Assembly: GCA_958295925.1 (NCBI GenBank)
Contig: CATQHL010000001.1
Coordinates: 881,931-945,930 of the forward strand
Reading direction: 5' to 3'
Length of the DNA stretch: 64,000 nt
DNA from: an uncultured Acidimicrobiales bacterium
GTDB lineage: Bacteria; Actinomycetota; Acidimicrobiia; Acidimicrobiales; CATQHL01
Below, piece by piece: positions 8,467 through 18,809 of the stretch (position 1 is the stretch's first letter; every line of letters starts with the position of its first letter). The translations under genes were made by a program, and so were the position numbers. Below the pieces are notes generated by a model that saw only the letters and a program-made list of their open reading frames with translations, was not told the DNA's origin and made no database searches.

Positions 8467-9147
8467 TCAGGCGTCAGCGCCGGGGGCCTCCAACCCCTCG
8501 ATGCCAGTGAAGCTGAGCGAGACACGCGTGGAGTACCTGGCGTTGAGCTGAAGGAGGACAGCTGTGAACGCCTCGATGGGCGCGGCGGCTGAAAGGCTCC
8601 CGGCGTCTAGCGAGCGGACTCCCGGGATTTCCGCAATCAGTTCCGAGGCGGCCTTCGTGGCCTCGGCGTAATCGGAGCAGACCAGCACGTCGCAGGGCAG
8701 CGGTTCATCGATCCTCCCCAGCTCCCTGGCCGGGATGTGGTGGAGGGCGGCGGCCACCATCGCCCCGGGCGCGGCAGCCTGCACGCTTGCTGCAACCGAG
8801 CCTCGGGGTGGGACCAGCGGCTGGAACTCCCCTCCCAGCCGCGTGAGGGCGTTGCACATTGAGATCACAACCTTGCCCCGAAGCTTCGGCTCCAGCGAGG
8901 CCGCCGTGGTGGCGGCGCCGTCCCAGAGCATCCCCATTATCACGAGTTCCGCGTCTGCTGCGGTGGAGTTGTGCCCTGCAACGATGTTCAGCGACCTGCC
9001 CGGCCAGGAATCGATGATCCTTGCCCGCATCTCGGCTGCCCGCTCCTCGGAACGAGACCCCAGCACCACCTCGTGACCTACGCTGGCAAGTCGCGCAACC
9101 AAGCCTCTTCCGGCAGGGCCAGTGCCTCCAATTACTCCTATGTTCAT
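8467..9147 (-). CDS. npdG: F420:NADPH oxidoreductase
   Basis: This enzyme moves hydride between NADPH and the deazaflavin F420, supplying F420H2 to dependent oxidoreductases. The 226-aa protein starts with a Rossmann motif fitting the family (IGVIGGTGPAGRGLVARLAS) and continues with VVLGSRSEERA for the NADP phosphate and VISMCNALTR. Two luciferase-like proteins of the F420 type lie later in the window, which fits. It is divergent from the enoyl reductase gene with only 23 nt between start codons, so the promoters must overlap the coding starts or the two are closely co-regulated. Confidence 0.88.
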   Translation of the reverse strand: MNIGVIGGTGPAGRGLVARLASVGHEVVLGSRSEERAAEMRARIIDSWPGRSLNIVAGHNSTAADAELVIMGMLWDGAATTAASLEPKLRGKVVISMCNALTRLGGEFQPLVPPRGSVAASVQAAAPGAMVAAALHHIPARELGRIDEPLPCDVLVCSDYAEATKAASELIAEIPGVRSLDAGSLSAAAPIEAFTAVLLQLNARYSTRVSLSFTGIEGLEAPGADA

Positions 9148-9170
9148 GCCCTTAGGATAGCTTGTGGCTA

Positions 9171-9938
9171 ATGGGCATTTTGAATGGAAAGCGGCTTCTG
9201 ATAACCGGAGTGCTCACCGACGCCTCCCTCGCCTATTCAGCGGCCCGCCTGGCTCAGATCGAAGGGGCGGAAATCGTCCTGACCGGTGCGGGCCGAGGGC
9301 TTCGGCTGACGGAGCGCACTGCCCGCAAGCTTCCTGAGCCACCGGAGGTGCTGGAGCTCGACGTCACCCGGCCTTCCCACTTCGAGCGGGTGCGGGAGGC
9401 GCTGGATGCCAAATGGGGAGGTCTCGACGGCGCGCTTCACGCAATCGGGTTCGCCCCCCAGGTCTGCCTCGGGGGGGACTTCATGGCCGCCCGCTGGGAA
9501 GACGTGTCGCAGGCGCTGGAGGTCTCCTCGTATTCGCTCAAGGCCCTGGCGGAGGCGACCGTCCCGCTCATGCCCAACGGCGGATCGCTGGTCGGTCTGG
9601 ACTTTGACGCCTCGGTGGCTTGGCCGGTGTACGACTGGATGGGGGTGGCCAAGGCCGCCCTGGAGTCGGTGGCCCGTTATCTCGCCCGAGACCTGGGGCC
9701 GAGCAACATTCGAGTGAACCTTGTGGCCGCAGGGCCGGTACGCACGATGGCGGCCCGCTCCATCCCGGGCTTCGAGGCATTCGAGGACGCCTGGGTAAGG
9801 CGCTCCCCGCTTGGATGGGACGTCACCAACCCCGAGGCTGTGGCGAAGGCCTGCGTGATGCTTCTCTCCGACTGGCTTCCCTTGACGACGGGGGAGATCG
9901 TCCACGTTGACGGCGGCTACCACGCGATGGGGGCATAG
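9171..9938 (+). CDS. fabI: Enoyl-[acyl-carrier-protein] reductase, InhA/FabI type
   Basis: The enzyme reduces trans-2-enoyl-ACP with NADH in fatty acid elongation. The 255-aa protein resembles mycobacterial InhA: GKRLLITGVLTDASLAYSAA nucleotide loop, LHAIGFAPQ, SLVGLDFDASVAWPVYDWMG, and the catalytic Tyr-x6-Lys in YDWMGVAK (FabI spacing). It ends with SDWLPLTTGEIVHVDGGYH. I use the ATG at 9171; a TTG at 9162 would add three residues. It is the first gene of a four-gene plus-strand run with SMP-30, a thioredoxin-fold protein and fumarase. Confidence 0.93.
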   Translation: MGILNGKRLLITGVLTDASLAYSAARLAQIEGAEIVLTGAGRGLRLTERTARKLPEPPEVLELDVTRPSHFERVREALDAKWGGLDGALHAIGFAPQVCLGGDFMAARWEDVSQALEVSSYSLKALAEATVPLMPNGGSLVGLDFDASVAWPVYDWMGVAKAALESVARYLARDLGPSNIRVNLVAAGPVRTMAARSIPGFEAFEDAWVRRSPLGWDVTNPEAVAKACVMLLSDWLPLTTGEIVHVDGGYHAMGA

Positions 9939-9992
9939 CAAACGCGTGCGCCGCACCCGACAAACAGCAACCCGATTGGAGCAGCGACAGCA

Positions 9993-10874
9993 ATGAAACG
10001 AAAAATCGAAGTAATGGCGGAAAACCTCGGTCACCCCGAAGGCCCTGACATGCTCGAAGACGGCCGTGTGGTCTTCGTGAACACCTACACCAGCGACGTG
10101 CTGGTGTGGGAGCAGGGATCGGGGGTGTCGCAGTACGCATACTGCGGGGGAGGCACCAATGCATGCGTGGTGGGCGACGACGGGTCGGTCTACGTCACCC
10201 AGAACGGCGGCACAGTCGGGGCGTGGAAGGCCAAAGACCAGGTCCCGGCGTCGATTCAGAAGATCAGCCCCGATCTCTCAGTGGAGGAGATCGTCACGGA
10301 AATCGAAGGCGTCAAGCTGAACGCCCCCAACGACCTGGCCTTCGGGCCGAACGGCTCCCTTTACTTCACCGATTCGGGGGAGTGGGATGCGGCCAACAAA
10401 CCCGACCCCAGCTACATCTTCGAGCTGCTCCCCGACGGGACCGGCCGGGTGCTCGAAGAGCTCGAGCCCGTCTACACCAACGGCGTGGCGGTGGATCCCG
10501 ACGGCAGCGTGGTGTGGGTTGAGTCCTACACGTTGAACGTTCGCCGACGCCGCCCCGACGGCAAGATTGAGCACGTCTGCACCCTTCCGCAAGGCCACAC
10601 GCCCGACGGCTTCAAGCTCGACGCGGAGGGCAACTACTGGATCACCGTGTTCATGGGCGGAGGCCTCGACGTAATCGCGCCCGACGGCTCCTACCTGGAC
10701 TTTCTGGAGTGCCCCTTCGTGCCGCTGAACTGCTGCTTCGACGGCGGCAACCTTTGGGTAACCGACTTCGGCGACATTTCAGAGGTCACGGCGGAGGCCC
10801 CCATGGTGGGCAGGCTGCTGCGCGTCGAGCTGGGCGTGGAGGGGATGAGGCCCTTCCGTGGAAGGATCAGCTGA
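9993..10874 (+). CDS. SMP-30/gluconolactonase-family protein
   Basis: A 293-aa six-bladed propeller of the SMP-30/gluconolactonase/LRE family, whose members hydrolyse sugar or other lactones with one divalent metal. Visible metal-site segments are GHPEGPD (Glu), NAPNDLAFGPNGSLYFTD (Asn) and HTPDGFKLDAEGNYW (Asp). No signal peptide is seen, so it is probably cytosolic. The gene lies 54 nt after the enoyl reductase and 4 nt before the next gene. The natural lactone cannot be read from the sequence. Confidence 0.87.
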   Translation: MKRKIEVMAENLGHPEGPDMLEDGRVVFVNTYTSDVLVWEQGSGVSQYAYCGGGTNACVVGDDGSVYVTQNGGTVGAWKAKDQVPASIQKISPDLSVEEIVTEIEGVKLNAPNDLAFGPNGSLYFTDSGEWDAANKPDPSYIFELLPDGTGRVLEELEPVYTNGVAVDPDGSVVWVESYTLNVRRRRPDGKIEHVCTLPQGHTPDGFKLDAEGNYWITVFMGGGLDVIAPDGSYLDFLECPFVPLNCCFDGGNLWVTDFGDISEVTAEAPMVGRLLRVELGVEGMRPFRGRIS

Positions 10875-10878
10875 TTCG

Positions 10879-11367
10879 ATGGCTTCCTCGCCTCCCCCCC
10901 AGACCCTGCTCGAACCGATCGGCGGGCGAGCCCGGCCGGCCTCCGACTGGGTGACGACCTTCCACCTGGTGGTGGTGGCGCTTGATCCCTTCACGCTTGA
11001 GAGCAGTTGGATTCTTCCCACAGCGCATCGGGTGCTCGCCACGTTTCGTGGCGCCGACTGCAGGGTGGGCTGGCTTGTGTGCACAGGCGCATCAGAGGCC
11101 CGCGAGTTCCTGGGGCCCCTTTCCGAGGAGTTCCTGACCTTCACCGACCCCAGCCGGGAGGTGGTGGGAGCGCTCGGCATTGAGATGCTGCCGGCCATCG
11201 TGCATCTCAACCACCACCTGGAGGTAGTCGGCTCGGCAGAGGGCTGGAACCCGACAGAGTGGCGGGACGTGACCGACCGGCTCAGCAGGTCAATGCAATG
11301 GAGCCGTGTCATAATCCCCCTGACGGAAGATCCGGGTCCCTTCCCTGGCAGCCCTTCAGGCGTCTGA
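10879..11367 (+). CDS. Thioredoxin-fold protein without a CxxC motif
   Basis: The 162-aa protein shows a peroxiredoxin/thioredoxin-like pattern: [17 protein letters not shown] where the catalytic loop would be, a central strand, [15 protein letters not shown] (cis-Pro position) and a terminal [15 protein letters not shown] helix. No CxxC is present at the active-site loop, so redox chemistry by the standard route is unlikely; two cysteines occur elsewhere (CRVGWLVC). The ATG at 10879 follows the SMP-30 stop by 4 nt. Function is unknown; cotranscription with fumarase and SMP-30 is likely. Confidence 0.75.
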   Translation: MASSPPPQTLLEPIGGRARPASDWVTTFHLVVVALDPFTLESSWILPTAHRVLATFRGADCRVGWLVCTGASEAREFLGPLSEEFLTFTDPSREVVGALGIEMLPAIVHLNHHLEVVGSAEGWNPTEWRDVTDRLSRSMQWSRVIIPLTEDPGPFPGSPSGV

Positions 11368-11383
11368 CCTGCATCAGGCACCC

Positions 11384-13030
<1,647 letters not shown>

Positions 13031-13079
13031 TCGCCTAGTCGGGGCCCTGGGCGTGGCCTCGGCGCATTCCCGCAGGGCG

Positions 13080-14630
13080 TCAGCCGATGCGTCGTTCCAG
13101 ACCCTCCCAGTACGGGGCGCGCAGGCGATACTTCTGCAGCTTGCCGGTGGCGGTGCGCGCCAGGGAAGCCCTGAACTCCACAGAGGTCGGGCACTTGTAG
13201 TGGGCAAGACGGCTGCGGCAGTGCCCGATGAGATCCTCCTCGCCTGCCGACGCCCCCGGGGCCAGCACCACCAGGGCCTTGGGCGTCTCCCCCCATCGTT
13301 CGTGCGGCACGCCGATCACCGCCGCCTCGGCCACGGCAGGATGCGAAAAGAGGCAGTCCTCCACCTCTATGGAGGAGATGTTCTCACCACCTGAGATGAT
13401 CACATCCTTCTTCCTGTCGGTGAGCACCAGATAGCTCTCGTCGTCCAGGAATCCGCCGTCGCCGGTGTGGAACCATCCCCCCTCCAGCGCCTCGGCTGTG
13501 GCCTCTGGCTGTTCCCAGTAGCCGGTAAGGACGTGGTTGCCCCTCGCCCAGATCTCACCGTCAGACGCCACCTTGAGCGAGATGCCGAGGCCCGGTGCTC
13601 CCTGGCGCGCCAATCTTGCGGCGCGCTCGGCGGGATTGAGGTCGTGCCACTCCGGACGAATGCGGTTCATCGTCAGATAGGGGGCGGTCTCGGTGAGGCC
13701 GTAGAGCTGCATGAACTCCCACCCCAGTTCTGTCTCCATTCGCTCAATCGTGCGTGTGGGAGGCGGCGCCCCGGCCACTGTCATCCTCACCCTGCCAGCA
13801 CCGGGAACCTCGCCGGGCCAGTCCTCGGCGGCGGCTAGCACTGCGTCAACCACAGAGGGCGCCCCACACAGGTACGTGACCCCGTGGGCTTCGATGCGAC
13901 GCAGTATCTCCGCCCCTTCCACCTTGCGGATCACCACCTGCTTCGCCCCCATCCCTGTTAACGCATACGGCATTCCCCAGCCGTTGCAGTGAAACATCGG
14001 CAGGGTGTGCAGGTACACGTCATGGTGGCTCACGCCTGCGTTCCAGCCGAAAGAGACCGCGTTCAGCCACAGGCTCCGATGCGACATGAGCACGCCCTTT
14101 GGGCGGGCGGTTGTGCCGCTGGTGTAGTTGATTACGGCGGCGGCGTCCTCGTCGGGCCGCCATTGCGCCGGGGAGGCGCCGGCGGTTCCGCTCGCCCCGC
14201 CGAAGAGGGCTTCGTCGGACTCGCCACCCAACACGAAGCGGTGCCGACAGGAAACCCCGGAGAGCGCCTCGTCCAGTTCCGGGTCTACGAGCAGCACCGA
14301 TGCCCGGCAGTGCTCGACGATGTAGGCCACCTCCTCGGCGTTTAGGCGGAAGTTAACGGGAACGCACACCCGCCCGTGGGCGCTCGTCCCCAGCATCGTC
14401 ACCAGAAGCCTCGCAGCGTTCAGCGACACGACGGCCACCCGCTCCCCCACACCTACACCCAGTCTGTCCAGGGCAGCAGCCAGCGCCCTGGCCCTCTGTG
14501 CCACCTCGAGGTAGGTCAGAGTGCCCCAGCTGGCCGCCGGTTGCCTGGGTTCGTCAACGACTGCAGGACGGTTTGGATACACGACCTCGGCTCGTTCCAG
14601 AAAATCCTTGATGGTCAGCGGTACCTTCAT
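13080..14630 (-). CDS. Acyl-CoA synthetase (AMP-forming, medium/long-chain FadD type)
   Basis: ANL-superfamily enzyme that activates a carboxylic acid as an acyl-adenylate and then a CoA thioester. The 516-aa protein begins MKVPLTIKDFLERAEVVYPN, a frequent N-terminus in this subfamily, and has the AMP loop YTSGTTARPKGVLMSH, QLYGLTETAPYLTMN, GWFHTGDGGFLDDESYL and the C-terminal catalytic lysine in TGKLQKYRLR. The start at 14630 shares the four-base CATG with the divergent dehydrogenase start. Chain length cannot be told. Confidence 0.9.
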   Translation of the reverse strand: MKVPLTIKDFLERAEVVYPNRPAVVDEPRQPAASWGTLTYLEVAQRARALAAALDRLGVGVGERVAVVSLNAARLLVTMLGTSAHGRVCVPVNFRLNAEEVAYIVEHCRASVLLVDPELDEALSGVSCRHRFVLGGESDEALFGGASGTAGASPAQWRPDEDAAAVINYTSGTTARPKGVLMSHRSLWLNAVSFGWNAGVSHHDVYLHTLPMFHCNGWGMPYALTGMGAKQVVIRKVEGAEILRRIEAHGVTYLCGAPSVVDAVLAAAEDWPGEVPGAGRVRMTVAGAPPPTRTIERMETELGWEFMQLYGLTETAPYLTMNRIRPEWHDLNPAERAARLARQGAPGLGISLKVASDGEIWARGNHVLTGYWEQPEATAEALEGGWFHTGDGGFLDDESYLVLTDRKKDVIISGGENISSIEVEDCLFSHPAVAEAAVIGVPHERWGETPKALVVLAPGASAGEEDLIGHCRSRLAHYKCPTSVEFRASLARTATGKLQKYRLRAPYWEGLERRIG

Positions 14631-15567
14631 GAGGGTGAAATCTAGCTTCTTGCGTTCTGCGCCCCGCATCGCCGTCGAGCCGCGGTGCTGGCGCCGAAAC
14701 GCCCTTGTCGAGGGCGTCCAGCGCGGCGGGGGCGAAGTTGTGCAGCCGGACATGGCCGAGGGCCTGATCTGGGCCGAACCAGCCGACCCGGGGCAACTCG
14801 GCGAACTGCTGAGCTCAGCCCCGCAGCTGCGCTGGATTCAGCTGCCGTACGCGGGCATCGAGCCGTATCTTCCGCACCTCGATGAGGCGCGAACGTGGGT
14901 CTGCGGCAAGGGCGTTTACGCCCAGCCGGTGGCGGAGCTGGCCCTGGGGCTGCTCCTAGCGGGCATGCGCGGGCTCAACGCCTACGTGCCCGCCCGAACG
15001 TGGGAGCCTCCGCAGGGACGCAACCTGCGCGGCGCAAGGGTGGCGATCCTTGGGGGAGGGGGAATAGCCGGAGAGTTGCTGCGGCTGCTTGAACCCTTCC
15101 GATGCTCGGTCGCCGTGCTGCGCAGACATCCTGAACCAATCGAGGGCGCTGAAGTGATGGGATCCGACTCACTGATGTCGGCTCTGGCCTCGGCAGACGC
15201 CGTTGTGGTCGCCCTGGCCCTCACGTCGGAGACAAGGGGCGTCATCGACGCCGCAGCCCTCGACGCAATGCCGAAATGGTCATGGCTTGTGAACGTGGGA
15301 CGAGGCGAGCACGTGGTGACCGACGACCTCACAGCCGCCCTGCGCGGCGGGGAAATCGCCGGAGCCGCCCTCGACGTGACCGACCCCGAACCTCTTCCCG
15401 ACGGCCATCCCCTTTGGGAGGCGCCCAACTGCATCATCACCCCGCATGTGGGGAACACCCCGCAGATGGGGCTGGTGCTCCTGGCTCAACGGACCGCCGA
15501 GAACGTACGCCGCTGGGCCGACAATGAGCCCCTGCTTGGGCGCGTTGACGTGTCTTTGGGATACTGA
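14629..15567 (+). CDS. D-2-hydroxyacid dehydrogenase (NAD-dependent)
   Basis: This family reduces 2-keto acids to D-2-hydroxy acids. The 312-aa protein has the Rossmann motif in GARVAILGGGGIAGELLRLL, the catalytic Arg region VNVGRGEHVVTDDLTAAL, DVTDPEPLPDGHPLWEAPN (Asp/Glu of the triad region) and the catalytic His in CIITPHVGNTPQMG. The start is uncertain: ATG at 14629 overlaps the opposite start codon, while TTG at 14650 lies nearer the RIAVEP strand that begins most homologues. The substrate is unknown. Confidence 0.85.
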   Translation: MRVKSSFLRSAPRIAVEPRCWRRNALVEGVQRGGGEVVQPDMAEGLIWAEPADPGQLGELLSSAPQLRWIQLPYAGIEPYLPHLDEARTWVCGKGVYAQPVAELALGLLLAGMRGLNAYVPARTWEPPQGRNLRGARVAILGGGGIAGELLRLLEPFRCSVAVLRRHPEPIEGAEVMGSDSLMSALASADAVVVALALTSETRGVIDAAALDAMPKWSWLVNVGRGEHVVTDDLTAALRGGEIAGAALDVTDPEPLPDGHPLWEAPNCIITPHVGNTPQMGLVLLAQRTAENVRRWADNEPLLGRVDVSLGY

Positions 15568-15615
15568 GGCGATCTTCAAGATGCTGAGGCACCACGAGGG
15601 TGCCGATGCGAGAAC

Positions 15616-16920
15616 TCATCCCGCCACTGTGGGCGTACGCACCTGAATTAGGCGGCTTACCTCGTTCGCGTGGCTGATGATTCGCAACGACCTGCCGTTT
15701 ACGACATGGGAGTCCGGGGAATAACTGACGTTGCCCATCCAAAGCTCTGTCCTGTTGAACCCTTCAATGGCGGTTGCCAGATCTGCCGGGTCGAGGCTTT
15801 CCGTGCTGTTCACGGCCCTGACGAACGCCCACAGCCCTTCGGCCCCAGTTACAGCCCAACCCACCCTTTCGACCGATCTTGCCGGATCGTCAAGGCTGCC
15901 AGCAAAATAAAAGTTCACCTGCTCGCTGGGATCGTCACCGTAGATGGATGCCTCTGTGACCACGTAAAGAGGCCCGACGTTTGAGATTCCGCTCATCCAG
16001 CCCTTCCCGTCAAGTGCGCTCGTCGCCAGAATCGGTGCTTCCGCGCCCGCTAAGCGAAGCAGTCGGAACAACCTCCGCCCCATGCCGTCGGGGGCTGCGC
16101 ACATCACCACCAATGGTGAGTCGGCCTCTTCTGCGAGCTGTTCGGAGATTCGCAGGCTGGAGCTAGTCGCCACGAGATCCCACCACAAAGGGCCAAACAC
16201 GAATGTTCTCTCCACGGAACCGCCCAGCTCCGCAAACCTCTCGGCGAATAGACCGCATGTCCGATCTGCGCCGGGGTCGTCGCCTTCCACGAACAGCGCA
16301 ACCTGCCCGAATCCCTCATCCGCCGCGAACTCGGCCATCACGCGGCCGTAATTTTCGTTTGAAGTCCCCGTGGAAAACGCCAATGGGCGCACGAATACCT
16401 CGCCGACCCTGGGTTCAGGGCCGCACGGTGCGATCACCATCACGCCTTCGTTGTCTGCCACTTCCATGATCGGCCGGGAAAAGTAGAGGTCGCAGGTTGC
16501 AAAAATCACCGGAACCTGCTTTTCGATGAGCTTGAGAGTCTCCGTGTAGGCAACGTTCAGCTCCGAGTTGGCGTCCCTTACATCCAGCACCAGGGGGCGG
16601 CCCAGAAGCCCGCCCGCCCCGTTGACCTGCTCTACTGCATGTAGGAGGGAATCGAGCACTGGAGCGTCCCTCGAGGCGATCTTCCCGGTGGTCGACATTA
16701 CAACCCCAAGGAGGATCGTGTCGGCCTCAGAGGGGGGTTCCTCGATAGCGGAGACACCTGCCTGGGAAGTCGTGGTTGGGGTTTCCCGAACAGGCGATGC
16801 CGATTCCGGGGGATCACCCGCAAATGAGCAAGCTGAGGTGGACAACGCCACAATTATCAGGGACGAGACGACCACCAGGACTCCTCTCCTTAAGGGGTTC
16901 GGCTGGCCAGGCTCGCTCAT
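15616..16920 (-). CDS. Lipoprotein solute-binding protein (LivJ-like, periplasmic-binding family 6)
   Basis: The 434-aa protein has an N-terminal signal with a lipobox-like end (ALSTSAC, lipidated Cys 31), an S/T/P/E-rich linker, then a two-lobe type I periplasmic-binding fold. ILLGVVMSTTGKIASRDAP opens the fold, followed by AVEQVNGAGGLLGRPLVLDV, which is typical of branched-chain amino acid/urea/amide-binding proteins. The ATG at 16920 is chosen because it puts the signal peptide at the N-terminus. No permease or ATPase gene is adjacent, so this is an orphan binding protein, either sensory or serving a transporter elsewhere. Confidence 0.87.
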   Translation of the reverse strand: MSEPGQPNPLRRGVLVVVSSLIIVALSTSACSFAGDPPESASPVRETPTTTSQAGVSAIEEPPSEADTILLGVVMSTTGKIASRDAPVLDSLLHAVEQVNGAGGLLGRPLVLDVRDANSELNVAYTETLKLIEKQVPVIFATCDLYFSRPIMEVADNEGVMVIAPCGPEPRVGEVFVRPLAFSTGTSNENYGRVMAEFAADEGFGQVALFVEGDDPGADRTCGLFAERFAELGGSVERTFVFGPLWWDLVATSSSLRISEQLAEEADSPLVVMCAAPDGMGRRLFRLLRLAGAEAPILATSALDGKGWMSGISNVGPLYVVTEASIYGDDPSEQVNFYFAGSLDDPARSVERVGWAVTGAEGLWAFVRAVNSTESLDPADLATAIEGFNRTELWMGNVSYSPDSHVVNGRSLRIISHANEVSRLIQVRTPTVAG

Positions 16921-16926
16921 CGTCGG

Positions 16927-16949
16927 AAAAACTAACGCGGGCGGCGTTA
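16927..16949 (-). terminator. Hairpin plus T-run, terminator-like, directly before the solute-binding protein start
   Basis: On the minus strand TAACGC-CGCCC-GCGTTA forms a perfect 6-bp stem with a 5-nt loop, followed by GTTTTT. It lies downstream of the hydroxyacid oxidase and ends 6 nt before the ATG at 16920. It may terminate the upstream transcript, or act as an attenuator or start-site-blocking hairpin for the lipoprotein gene, for which no clear Shine-Dalgarno is visible. Confidence 0.45.
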
Positions 16950-17087
16950 AACCTTCCGCAAAATTGCAATCCAGCCGTCGGGACGATCGCCGGGACGATC
17001 GCCGTGTCAAGCCCTCGGTGGCGGTTGCTTACTTCCTTAAGGGACGGGGCAAGGGGACATTTGGGCGTTACACGGACGAACTGGGGC

Positions 17088-18272
17088 TTACCGGCGCAGG
17101 ATGTCCGAGGTGACCGCCTCGAAGCTGGTGCTGCCCAGCAGGGCAAGCGTTCGGTCCACGTCGGCCCGGAGGATTTCCAGCATCTGCGCCACGCCCCCGG
17201 CCCCGCCGCAGGCCAGGGCGAAAAACCAAGGCCGCCCGCCCATGGCCGCAGCAGCGCCCAGCGCACGGGCCTTTACCAGATCAGAGCCGCGCCTAACGCC
17301 CCCGTCGAGGATCACCTCGGCTTCGGAACCCACCTCGGCCACCACTTCGCCGAGCACGTCAAGGGACGCTGGAAGGCTGTCGAGTTGACGTCCGCCGTGG
17401 TTAGAGACCACCACCCCGTCGACGCCCTGCTCCACGCTGCGACGGGCATCGGCGGCGCTCATCACGCCCTTCACAAGCAACGGCCCGCTCCAACGCTTGC
17501 GAAGCCAGGCGACCTCGCTCCAGGTCTTGGTCTGATCTACCAACTCACGGTTTGCGTACTCGGCGATGCTGGAAAAGCCCGCTGCATCGGGCAACAGGCC
17601 AACGAGGCTGCCGTACGTAATCGACGGGCCGGAAAGCAGATGCCAAAGCCAACGCGGGTGGAGGGCGGCGTCAAGAGCCTGCGAGGGGCCAACTCGTGGC
17701 GGCAACGACATGCCGTTTCGATGGTCTCGCTCGCGCTTTCCCACCACCGGAACGTCCACTGTCAGTACCAGCGCCTCATAGCCGCACGCCTCAGCCCGAT
17801 CAAGCAGTGAGGCGACAACGTCACCCTTGCCCCAGAGGTAAAGCTGAAACCAGAGCGGGCAGTCGCCAACAGCCGCTATGTCCTCCAGGCTGTAGCTCGA
17901 GGCTGTGCTGACCACAAAGATTGTGCCCGCCGAGGCGCACGCCTTGGCCACCTCAAGTTCCCCGTACCGGTGCACCAGCCGGGCCAAGCCCGCCGGTCCG
18001 CAGATGAACGGAACCTCGATGCGCCGCCCAAGCACCGTCGCCCCGGAGTCTCTCTTGTTCACGTCAACCATGAACTCGGGCGCGAAACGCAGCCTGTCAA
18101 AGGCCGCCTCGTTGTCCCGCAGCGTGACCTCCCCATCGGCACCTCCTTCTACGAAGTCGTAGATCATGCGCGGCAGCCGTCGGCGGGCCAGGCGACGGAA
18201 GTCGTCGTAGGAAAACAGCCGAGGCGACGACCGCCGAAGCGACAGCATGGACAAAGCCTCTGTGAGCTTCAT
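17088..18272 (-). CDS. FMN-dependent alpha-hydroxyacid oxidase/dehydrogenase
   Basis: Members of this TIM-barrel family oxidise L-lactate, glycolate, mandelate or related acids. The 394-aa protein has YDFVEGGADGEVTLRDN, CGPAGLARLVH, the FMN/substrate segment WFQLYLWGKGD, the catalytic His-Arg pair in VSNHGGRQLDS, and the FMN phosphate site in DGGVRRGSDLVKARALGA. It could also resemble MftD-type enzymes of mycofactocin maturation, but no other mycofactocin gene lies nearby, so a simple hydroxyacid oxidase is preferred. A terminator-like hairpin follows the gene. Confidence 0.88.
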   Translation of the reverse strand: MKLTEALSMLSLRRSSPRLFSYDDFRRLARRRLPRMIYDFVEGGADGEVTLRDNEAAFDRLRFAPEFMVDVNKRDSGATVLGRRIEVPFICGPAGLARLVHRYGELEVAKACASAGTIFVVSTASSYSLEDIAAVGDCPLWFQLYLWGKGDVVASLLDRAEACGYEALVLTVDVPVVGKRERDHRNGMSLPPRVGPSQALDAALHPRWLWHLLSGPSITYGSLVGLLPDAAGFSSIAEYANRELVDQTKTWSEVAWLRKRWSGPLLVKGVMSAADARRSVEQGVDGVVVSNHGGRQLDSLPASLDVLGEVVAEVGSEAEVILDGGVRRGSDLVKARALGAAAAMGGRPWFFALACGGAGGVAQMLEILRADVDRTLALLGSTSFEAVTSDILRR

Positions 18273-18413
18273 CGATCGGCTGTCCCCTTAAATCGGCCGG
18301 TGGCCTCCTTGGTGGGTGCGGCGGTCTTCTTGGCGGGTGCTATTTTCACGATTCTTCCCCAGTTTCGAGCCTGAGGATATCCATGTCGGTTGACCGACCG
18401 CATTTCGGGTGAT

Positions 18414-18760
18414 TCAGCTTCCCGATGCACACACTGTTGAGGTGTCCGTGTCCCAGCATTCGAGGGTGTCGTCGAGGCGGATGCCGCAGATCCTGGTGAG
18501 GTTGAGGGCCCCGGCGATGCTTTTGAAGCGCCCCTCGAGTTGGAGGATGCGGCCTCCCCGCGCTCACCAGCAGTCCACCTCCCCACCGGGGCGGGGAGCA
18601 TCTCGTGCTCGTCGACCACGTTCACCCAGCAAACCAGTTGGTGGTCCTCGCCCACGCCGCAGCCGAAGTGGCTGGAGATGGCCCGCAGCGGGACGTCTGG
18701 TGTGAGGGGGTGCCTGTACCGCCAGTTGCCTCTCCCCCAGGAGTCGTTTTCCTCGTAATT
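18414..18760 (-). pseudogene. Decayed RCC1-like repeat fragment
   Basis: Two recognisable RCC1-type repeats survive in different frames. One reads RAISSHFGCGVGEDHQLVCW (around 18610-18670). The other reads FKSIAGALNLTRICGIRLDD followed by TLECWD and ends at a TGA at 18414-18416. The frame changes near 18560. The second repeat is in the same frame as the intact gene upstream, which stops at 18810. This is either the broken 3' end of a once longer gene or the remnant of a separate paralogue. A longer continuous reading frame covers 18269-18868, but its second half is out of frame with the repeats. Confidence 0.6.
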
Positions 18761-18809
18761 CCGCTGGTTCGGTGCTTCCCCAGCACTCTGCTTCCCTGCC
18801 GGGGCGTGG

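Noticed and set aside
17088-18272. MftD of mycofactocin synthesis
   Set aside because: The FMN barrel fits, but no mftA, mftB, mftC or other partner gene is near, so the general hydroxyacid oxidase call is safer.
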